A stretch of 26,665 nucleotides of DNA from Rodentolepis nana (Eukaryota > Platyhelminthes > Cestoda > Cyclophyllidea > Hymenolepididae), in NCBI GenBank assembly GCA_900617975.1, contig UZAE01000307.1, positions 1-26,665 of the forward strand, read 5' to 3'. The notes under the pieces are model-generated. The model was not told the origin of the DNA, made no database searches, and worked only from the letters and a program-made list of their open reading frames with translations. Made by a program: the position numbers and the translations under genes. Position 1 is the stretch's first letter. Each line of letters begins with the position of its first letter. Positions 20,701 through 26,665 of the stretch are shown here, piece by piece.

Positions 20701-23700
20701 ATCATGAACTAGCCAGAGAGTAATGTCAGAGACCATTTACTGTAAATGAGATTTAATCTATCAAGACCCGAAAGTACCATGTCTTACATTGCTTAAGGAG
20801 TGAGGATCTGGGACTGAAAAAAACGACCTTTAAAAGATATGAATCTCCTTGCACTCTGATGAGAGGCATATTTCAAATGTCATTGGCAGCTGAATATTTG
20901 ACAGTAAAATATGACGGCAATCACTCACTACTAAGTAGAACCATTATATATGTATATAGACGACCAATAAGTAATATCTTGAGTTTGTAAGCTTTTTAGC
21001 ACCAACAGTGAAACGAAATTATAAATAATAAGAGAAAAGTTGATATATTTCTGTCAACTTTAATTAAGATTCCCAACGCGATGACACATCTAATTTATGA
21101 CTTTGGTAAAATAGGACCGAATGAAAAGCGGTCTAAATGACGTTGAAAATTGCAATAGGTTTATTGTATAAGTACGAATTTTCACGCTATCCTATCTTCA
21201 TAATTTAATTCGGAGGGCCAAATATAACAAGCATTAATTCAATTAAAATGTTACCTTGTCTGTTAATGAATTATGCAAACGCACTCAATGTTATAGACAA
21301 AGCATGTCTATCTTTCTTTGTCCACATGGTAATTTATTCTTAGACAAATAATCGATTAGCTGACATTTAATGGCCCCCTTGATAAAGTCAAATTTCTGCT
21401 TTTTGTTACATCGCAAAAAACAGCCACCAAGTGAACTTGCGACTAGGTTGAAACTACTCTTCACTTCGCAAAAAGATAGCAAACGTCGACAGAAATCTAT
21501 TTAATTGATGTAAGAGAATTAATTTGTAATTTAGATTGATAGCATGCAAATTACTGGATAGTAAAGTACAATTCCGCTGTTATAATTTAGTTAAAATTAG
21601 AATACAAACTAGGGCTAATTTCACCCCTAAACTCGTTATCACTAAGCAAAAGAAAAAAACAAAACAAATACCATGTTTACAAAATTACAAGCAGACAAAC
21701 AAAAGCCATGCAGAATCTTTTATTCACATGCAAAAAAGCATGAAAAGGGTAAAAGGCAGACGGAGGATGAAGGCGAAGCAAATATGCGATCACAGACACG
21801 TAAAGTCTTGGAAGAAAATAAAGGAGAGGAGGTGGAGGAGGAGGAGGAGGGGGAGAGGGGGAGGAATTTGGTGAAAGACATGCAAATGAGCAGCTTTTGT
21901 GGAACCGCCAGCAGACCACTCAAACAACGATCTGAGTACCACCGTTTAACAACTTAGTAGTCACCTTGGTTCCTTCCTGTGAATCTGTTTCTAAAGGGAG
22001 AATGGAAGCTTCAGAAGATTGTTGTTGGGCTGAGGAATCGGAAGTTGGTGTTCGTAAAGATGCGGCCTCTTCTTGTGCAGACTGCCATCGTGCAATGTAA
22101 CCTCGTAGTCGAGAAACCTCTTCGTTAAGTTGAGCTCTCTCGAGATTACAGTCCACTAACTGCTTTGTCAGATAAGTATTATCCTGCAGAAAGAGAAAGA
22201 GATTTGGTTAGGTTCATTCTACAACCAGGATAAATTCGCATTCTAATAGTAAGTACAAAGACCAACATATATAAAGATTTGGGAGAAAGGGAATTACTTC
22301 GAAATATCTCCAACCATCCGGCGGTTTATAAATTCATTTCAAGTCAATTTCGTTAGGAGTTGGCTAAAATATCACCGAATTTGACGACGGATAAAGGGGT
22401 ATGCCTAAGAAAGTCACGACGATTTCAGTAATAATTTTCACGAATGAAACTCGCCAATGTGATTCAGGCTAGAAAAATGTAATAGTAGACTTAAAGGGAG
22501 TTTAAGGCGCTAGTCTAGAGACAATCAATGCATAGTCAGTATAATTACTGCAGAGACACTTTGAATGTTCTTTTTTTGAAGCAATTCAATTAAAAACGGA
22601 TAATGATGAGGGAATAATACCAGTTAATGTTTCGCCTAAGTAATTCCATCAGAGCAAATCGTATTTTTAATTAGGCTAATCAGATTGCATAATTAACATA
22701 CTCTACATTATTAATAACAATAGCAACGGAGTTGTCCCCTAGATTTTGCTAATGCAATTTAAAGTTGGTCTGGTATGTGAGCTATTACGATTTGTAAGTT
22801 GAAAAAATGTTTCATTTTCGAAGATTATTACGAATCACCCTTCTCCTGTACAAATAATATGACGCTCAGGGAGTAATGGTGAAGGTGGGTCTTACTTAAT
22901 CAGTAATATTTAAATTACAAATTAAGGAGGGGCTTTTGCCGAATCCGGATGACAAGATGAATATCAACTGCTCAAACCAGAGACTCAGATTATAGATAAG
23001 CAGAAACGCATACAGTCCCGAAAATGACGATCGATTCACAGCCAATAGAACGCGGAGACACCGTGAAGACACAAGACACATTCAGGACAACATTTCACAG
23101 TTGGTTTCAACCTTCAATTAAACTTTCCGAAAGCGATCGCAACAGAGAACAGACGCGAATTGCAAGGCATACAAAAGAGGTGACACGGCGAGTTAATGAC
23201 ATGGAATAAAATTCACTACGCTTTGCTTTTACGCACTGCAAATCTTGCCCGACTACATGGGGAAAAAAGAGTTGCCGATGCGTAAGAGACGGAGCAAACG
23301 AGGGCTAAATCGTCTACTTTCACAGCCTTACAAACTAAATTGGCACAAGATAGGAATAGAGAGCAGGTGACAGGCTATTTATAACAAAAGAAACGCCATA
23401 AGGGCGGTATCTTTGTGATAAGTAAGTCACTATTGCGACAATTGGCAGAGCGGGGTTAGATTTAAGTCGGAGAGTCGAGACAACTACTAAAAGTAGAAAT
23501 GAAATTAGAATACCTGTTAATATGTATTGTCTGAAGTTCATGAAAATCCAATTAAAATCATTAACATAGACATATCAATGATTATTCATTATTACACGTG
23601 GTTTAAAGCAATACTTTTACACGGGTAAAGCAATTTAATGGAAGCTAAATCTCCAAGCTGAGGTCCGAATATTAGCAGTGAAGTAGGGCTAATCTATTGC

Positions 23701-26625
23701 TAATCTAAAGTAGGCAAGATTCACCCAAACGCCACAATGAAATGCAAAAATATTCTTGGAATGCGAAATGTTATTAAAAGGCAATTATTCTAAAATACCA
23801 CCAGAGCCATTTATGGCTAAAAGGTGTTGCGAAGGCGAGGCTGCTATGGCCAGGAAGGCCTGCGAAGAATGCACACAAAACCAGTGATGCGTTAATGGCA
23901 ACAAAAAGGAGAATGCCACTTGGCCGGTGTCTGCTAATTGCCACTTTCAAAATTGGCTTGCAAAAGCTAACGCATTGCACATCTACGCCATAAGAACCAC
24001 TTTTACCCCCCGCCTTCATATGCCGAGGAAAGTGATTCCCTAGTCAATCGAGGAATTAAGAATAGTTGATCCGACACCATTCTCCACCCTCACCACCTTT
24101 GCAGTACGCATACTGTCTGCCAGGCGTATGCTCTTTCAGTAGTGGTACTCTCGTGTGGTTAATACAAATTTGGTAAACGAGTAAGGTAAATCGAAATCCT
24201 TCATATCAAACACTAATCGATGATCACCAATATCCAATAATCTATTGGTATTGACACGGATCGGTTTTCTATTTGTGGCTTATTACTAACTCAAGAAAGT
24301 TGAACGCATTAAACTTAAACGAATAAGCTGCAAAGCCAAAAGCGAGGAGAAAACGTGAGCAAGTCCAAAAGAGCAACACTCACCTCCTCCAACCGCGCTA
24401 ACCGCTGTAAAAGAAGTCCATTCTCCGTCCGTAGCCGCTGAAACAACAGGAAAACGGTGGCGATTAAGATAGCAAAAAGAAACGTGAAAATGGCACACAT
24501 TCAAAACCACACAATTGAAGACAAATTAGTTAAGCAAGTGTGAGACATGAGAACCTCGGGCACCAACCGATTTCTCAATGTAATGTTTCTGTGTAAACAA
24601 AAAAACCTATAGCGAAAACATAATGACCTACCCTGACTTCTATCTGTTCGGCCTGTTCTTGACTTCGTGCGGCAATGTACTCATTTCTGAGTCTGAAAGG
24701 GCAAAAGAGAGAGAGAGAGATTGATTTTAATTTTTGACGGTTCTGATCCAGGAGGTAAAAGTAAAAACCAAAGCAAGTATAATCATTTTTAGACGAATGA
24801 GATCCAAGGAAAACGTGGGAAATGTCCACGAAGCAGTGATTCTTGCAGGTGCTTAGTCAACAGTGCCTGTTAATGGGATTTTGAATAAAAAACTCGTAGC
24901 TAGTTCAGCACAAAAAAATTCAATTAACGAGCCCATAAATCAGGACTGACTTGCCAATCATACACACACAACATTTTGTTTCAATTTTACGCATATGTTG
25001 GAAATTGACAGATTCCAATAAAGGAGATATAAATTTATATCTCCCCATGATTTTGCGATAGAAAAAGGGACTTTCGAGATGAGATTTTAACGCAATATAG
25101 CGACTAGAGTCAAAAAAACACGATTCTGGGAATTCCGGAAGCAAGCAATAGGTAGCGAAATCAACACTTGGTGAAAATCCAATGCGAAAACATGGAGAGA
25201 GAGAGAGAGACAATGATTCATACATTTATTGAATTAAAGCCTTCTTGGGCACTCATTTTGGGCACAGAGTGGCATCTCGGAGACCCACTGAAGGGGAACA
25301 CACACACTCCACCCCTCTTGAATAACATTAACTGATAGGACAAGCCCGCCAGTGCGTACCGCCTCAAAATTCACGGAGTAAGATGAGCGTATTTAGCAAA
25401 AAATCTAGGCTTTCAATGCATATTAAACCTGAATAGGCCTACAGTTACTCGCCCATTCAATCTATGTGAAAAGTTGGAACAGTGGCAAATGCATAAAAAA
25501 TAAATTTTATTTTCCCTGCAATAAATTTCAGTTTACTTCATAGCTTGCACGGCTTATATCGCACAGAGAGTTTGCTCGATTTTATACAAATCGAGGCCAA
25601 CTTTACTTTTCCATAGTTGTAAACACCGACTTATCACATGATGTTCGCAGGCCTTGAAAAACCTTCCCGCGGTGTGAACTACTACTAGTAATGCAATTTG
25701 AAGTTAATTACAAAAAAAGATATTGAAGCAGTAATTAGACCACCAAAAAGGAAAGCACTCTACGACGTATAGCCTTGGAGTAAGTACCTGACGTTGAAGA
25801 GACTGCTGCACCTCCGCTCTATGCAACATAGTACATCATAATTCTAATAACAACCAACTTCTGGTATTCTTGTTTACAACGAAAATAGACTACCAAATAT
25901 GCAACTAATGCGCGTTGGAATACCTATTTACGACCCACTCATCGAATAACCAATTATTGGGTTTGCCTTCTGCCCACATCTCTCTGAGTTTGAGTCAATA
26001 TAAGCCACTAGCGGTTATATATATATATATATATTGTTAAAGCGGGGTGTGCGATAGACTTACCTCCACGTGGTGCACCCTGGGCAACGTATAACCATAC
26101 GGCAAAAAGTCTATTAACCGGCAGTTGACTTCTCACTTCAAACTACCATGGCCCGACTGCTTGCCATATTCGACCCCTTTCACAGTACTCATCTTACATT
26201 TTTCTCTACCTTTGTGTCTGTCTGCCTCTTTTACATCTGTGAATTGCTCTTCTGTTCCCTACCCCTCGACTTTCTTCTACTTTGATGAACCTTCCCTCTG
26301 TGAAGCCCGAAGTCAGCTAAATGGCTAATGATAGCTATCAAAACGCCTGCCATTTGAAATAAATAAATATATTGTTAAAGCGGCAATAATTTGTAAACCG
26401 ATTCTCATTTGACGACAAGATAGATTTCGAAATAATTAATGTAAGTGAGATAGATCGGGTATGAAAAGTGCATTTGATATTTTGTTATCGAGACAAAATG
26501 AATGCAAAAAAAGTTAAGACAACTCACTTCTTAAGTCGTCGTGGATTTAACTTAATGGTAAGCGCGGTCTCAAATAGGGTTCGTCCGTGATCTTCCCATT
26601 CTGTAGAATCGGTTTGTTGAAGGGA
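14752..26625 (-). CDS. EVI5: EVI5/EVI5L-like TBC-domain Rab GTPase-activating protein, 3' part, eight exons
   Basis: Minus-strand exons 26625-26528, 24692-24632, 24437-24384, 22183-21965, 20303-20025, 19493-19128, 16604-16437 and 15159-14752 join in frame (550 aa plus stop). The gene continues upstream past the window. EVI5 proteins are Rab GAPs (Rab11/Rab35 in the literature) that act in endosomal recycling and cytokinesis: a TBC domain followed by a long coiled coil. The first exon (TALTIKLNPRRLKK) is the end of the TBC region. Next come LRNEYIAARSQEQAEQ, RLRTENGLLLQRLARLEE (nearly the RLRTENRLLKQRIETLEK of EVI5) and DNTYLTKQLVDCNLERAQL. Then come repeats of the family's LREAE motif: LETDLVHLRVRESECHSALR, HSELMKVKLREAEGLLKQKE, LREAALRAELKEAECRCADL and ILWRIREIELSSQIAELRQH. 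The last exon ends in a Ser/Pro-rich, acidic tail without coiled coil. EVI5 versus EVI5L cannot be separated. At the end, GAGGTATAA is stop or possibly a weak donor. Confidence 0.87.
15160..16436 (-). other. EVI5-like intron before the last exon (1277 nt)
   Basis: Donor GTACTT (16436) and acceptor TTTTTAG, phase 0. It holds a purine/G-rich tract at its 5' end (16402-16428 on +). Open stretches at 15655-15849 and 15862-16044 (-) are not coiled coil and have no recognised domain. Confidence 0.7.
16402..16428 (+). repeat. G-rich purine tract
   Basis: gaaggtgggggggagggggg followed by aggggtgg lies directly beside the splice donor at 16436 (it is the C-rich strand in the transcript). It is low-complexity sequence with several G-runs. 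Confidence 0.7.
16605..19127 (-). other. EVI5-like intron (2523 nt)
   Basis: Between the AELQQK and VNELNSQIDIAERK exons, phase 0 on both sides. No repeat family was recognised. On the + strand, 18183-18527 contains a coiled-coil-like, stop-interrupted reading described under the findings. Other short open stretches (16788-17132, 16919-17125) show nothing recognisable. Confidence 0.7.
18183..18527 (+). pseudogene. Possible decayed coiled-coil exon pair, antisense to EVI5 (speculative)
   Basis: An ATG at 18183 reads GQRQCQDELLTEHGRLGDEL then SAVR up to a GTAAGA donor (18264). After a 57-base GT-AG interval the same phase continues NRLLKQEV, two stops, EVSQENAGSMEVLATVVVDA, a stop, and NKISNLHKELRN, with a final TAA at 18525-18527. 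The E/L/K/Q pattern is heptad-like, but the three internal stops rule out a working exon. No family was recognised; chance in A-rich sequence is a real alternative. Confidence 0.22.
19494..20024 (-). other. EVI5-like intron (531 nt)
   Basis: Donor GTAGGT at 20024 and acceptor tttaacAG at 19494-19495, phase 0. Nothing was recognised within. Confidence 0.7.
20538..20762 (+). pseudogene. Possible decayed coiled-coil segment, antisense to EVI5 (speculative)
   Basis: One + frame reads SNIKNSLLDLGKLCDEESRS, then FAIEAALVMVSLIAN, stops TAA TGA, then LEHSQMADIHHELARE, a stop, and a short remainder. The charged-hydrophobic alternation resembles coiled coil. There are no splice signals that remove the stops, and no family could be named. 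Random open sequence is a serious alternative. Confidence 0.15.
21822..21866 (+). repeat. GGA-rich purine tract
   Basis: Imperfect GGAGGA/GGGGAGA repetition on the + strand, about 45 bases, within the EVI5-like intron and about 100 bases from the splice donor at 21964. It creates Glu/Arg-rich and Ser/Pro-rich frames that are not genes. Confidence 0.75.
22184..24383 (-). other. EVI5-like intron (2200 nt)
   Basis: Donor GTGAGT at 24383, acceptor tttctgcAG at 22184-22185, phase 0. The flanking peptides RLARLEE and DNTYLTKQL align continuously with EVI5, so no exon appears to be missing. On + there are coil-like fragments at 23024-23209 and 23230-23390, covered in the findings. Confidence 0.7.
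24706..24720 (+). repeat. (GA)n microsatellite
   Basis: Uninterrupted AG repeat close to the splice acceptor at 24693 (CT repeat, hence a pyrimidine tract, in the transcript). Confidence 0.8.
25194..25210 (+). repeat. (GA)n microsatellite
   Basis: Uninterrupted GA repeat inside the EVI5-like intron. Confidence 0.8.
25788..25818 (-). other. Candidate alternative 31-nt exon of the EVI5-like gene
   Basis: Minus strand: atagcAG-like acceptor (gcatAG), then codons giving AEVQQSLQRQ, then donor GTACTT. Its phases are the same as those of the 61-nt exon 24692-24632 (enters in phase 2, leaves in phase 0). It could therefore replace that exon but cannot be added to it without a frameshift. The encoded peptide is coil-like. 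No homologue was recalled; it may be chance. Confidence 0.25.
26016..26034 (+). repeat. (AT)n microsatellite at the SINE insertion point
   Basis: TATATA run ending directly in the left target duplication of SINE copy 2. Confidence 0.8.
26031..26045 (+). repeat. Target-site duplication, left, of SINE copy 2
   Basis: atattgttaaagcgg, identical to 26369-26383; it may extend a base or two further into the AT run. Confidence 0.9.
26046..26368 (+). mobile_element. SINE copy 2 (about 323 bp)
   Basis: Full-length relative of 312-637. It has the same head (ggtgtgcgatagacttacctcc), the same inner block (ccggcagttgacttct ... accatggcc), the same pyrimidine-rich body and the same LINE-shared tail ending catttgaaataaataaat. 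It is bracketed by a perfect 15-base duplication, so the ends are exact and the insertion is probably recent. It sits in an EVI5-like intron, on the strand opposite to that gene. The 67-codon open stretch at 26125-26328 is a by-product of the pyrimidine-rich body; the matching stretch in copy 1 diverges and both are judged non-coding. Confidence 0.88.
26369..26383 (+). repeat. Target-site duplication, right, of SINE copy 2
   Basis: Second copy of atattgttaaagcgg directly after the AAATAAAT tail. Confidence 0.9.
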
Positions 26626-26665
26626 CTAAAGAGCACATAGAAAAAGCAGGTTATAGGGCATTCAG

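Larger units (their letters stand above)
20304..21964 (-). other. EVI5-like intron (1661 nt)
   Basis: Donor GTGACT at 21964, acceptor caactAG, phase 0. It holds a purine-rich low-complexity block near its 5' end (21822-21866 on +) and, on +, a stop-interrupted coil-like reading at 20538-20762. Overlapping open stretches in 21536-21957 are products of the purine block and are not accepted as genes. Confidence 0.7.
24693..26527 (-). other. EVI5-like intron (1835 nt)
   Basis: Donor GTGAGT at 26527, acceptor cctttcAG at 24693-24694, phase 2. It contains GA repeats (24706-24720, 25194-25210), a SINE (26046-26368) in the opposite orientation, an AT run (26016-26034) and a phase-compatible candidate exon at 25788-25818. 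Confidence 0.75.

Noticed and set aside
21536..21957. Overlapping frames on both strands in the GGA-rich block
   Set aside because: Glu/Arg and Ser/Pro runs come directly from the low-complexity purine tract; no conserved segment.
23774..24019. 81-codon minus-strand frame, Cys/Phe-rich
   Set aside because: Inside an intron whose flanking exons already join continuously; no domain and no matching splice phase.

Overview
This window is nuclear DNA of a small-genome metazoan, most likely a parasitic flatworm. Its protein genes are split by introns with GT-AG borders (one GC-AG). Several introns are only 36-73 nt, while others exceed 1 kb. The sequence is AT-rich, and it carries copies of a non-LTR retrotransposon and a SINE that end in an AAATAAAT-type tail. 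'Eukaryote, invertebrate metazoan' is secure; 'flatworm, perhaps a tapeworm' is an inference from gene architecture, since no species-diagnostic locus was recognised.

Layout, left to right. (1) Bases 1-300 hold the 3' end of a LINE, with an intact C-terminal reading frame. A full SINE of about 325 bp (312-637) sits directly against the LINE tail and is flanked by an 11-bp duplication. (2) XRN2, the nuclear 5'-3' exoribonuclease, is complete on + in five exons (1276-6966, 998 aa). (3) A small type I membrane protein of Shisa-like architecture lies on + in five exons (8187-9115, 189 aa), one of them a 21-nt microexon. (4) HAGH (glyoxalase II) is complete on - in three exons (10619-11605, 282 aa), with a second in-frame start that suggests mitochondrial and cytosolic forms. 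(5) TMCO1, the ER calcium-leak channel / translocon factor, is complete on + in six exons (12092-12951, 175 aa) and is head-to-head with HAGH across 486 bp. (6) A second, decayed LINE 3' fragment lies on - (13643-14085). (7) From 26665 down to 14752 on - lies the 3' part of an EVI5/EVI5L-type TBC RabGAP. Eight exons encode the end of the TBC region and the long C-terminal coiled coil (550 aa visible); the 5' end is outside the window. Its introns are large and contain a second SINE (26046-26368) with a perfect 15-bp duplication, simple repeats, and coiled-coil-like + strand reading fragments of uncertain meaning.

The genes are housekeeping or trafficking functions (nuclear RNA decay and transcription termination, methylglyoxal detoxification, ER calcium and membrane insertion, Rab GTPase control) and are not an operon or a joint pathway. 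The most interesting material is the LINE/SINE pair sharing a 3' tail, the exon-level oddities (GC-AG intron, 21-nt microexon, 36-nt intron, phase-matched alternative exon candidate in EVI5), and the unexplained + strand fragments in the EVI5 introns. No RNA genes or CRISPR arrays were seen.
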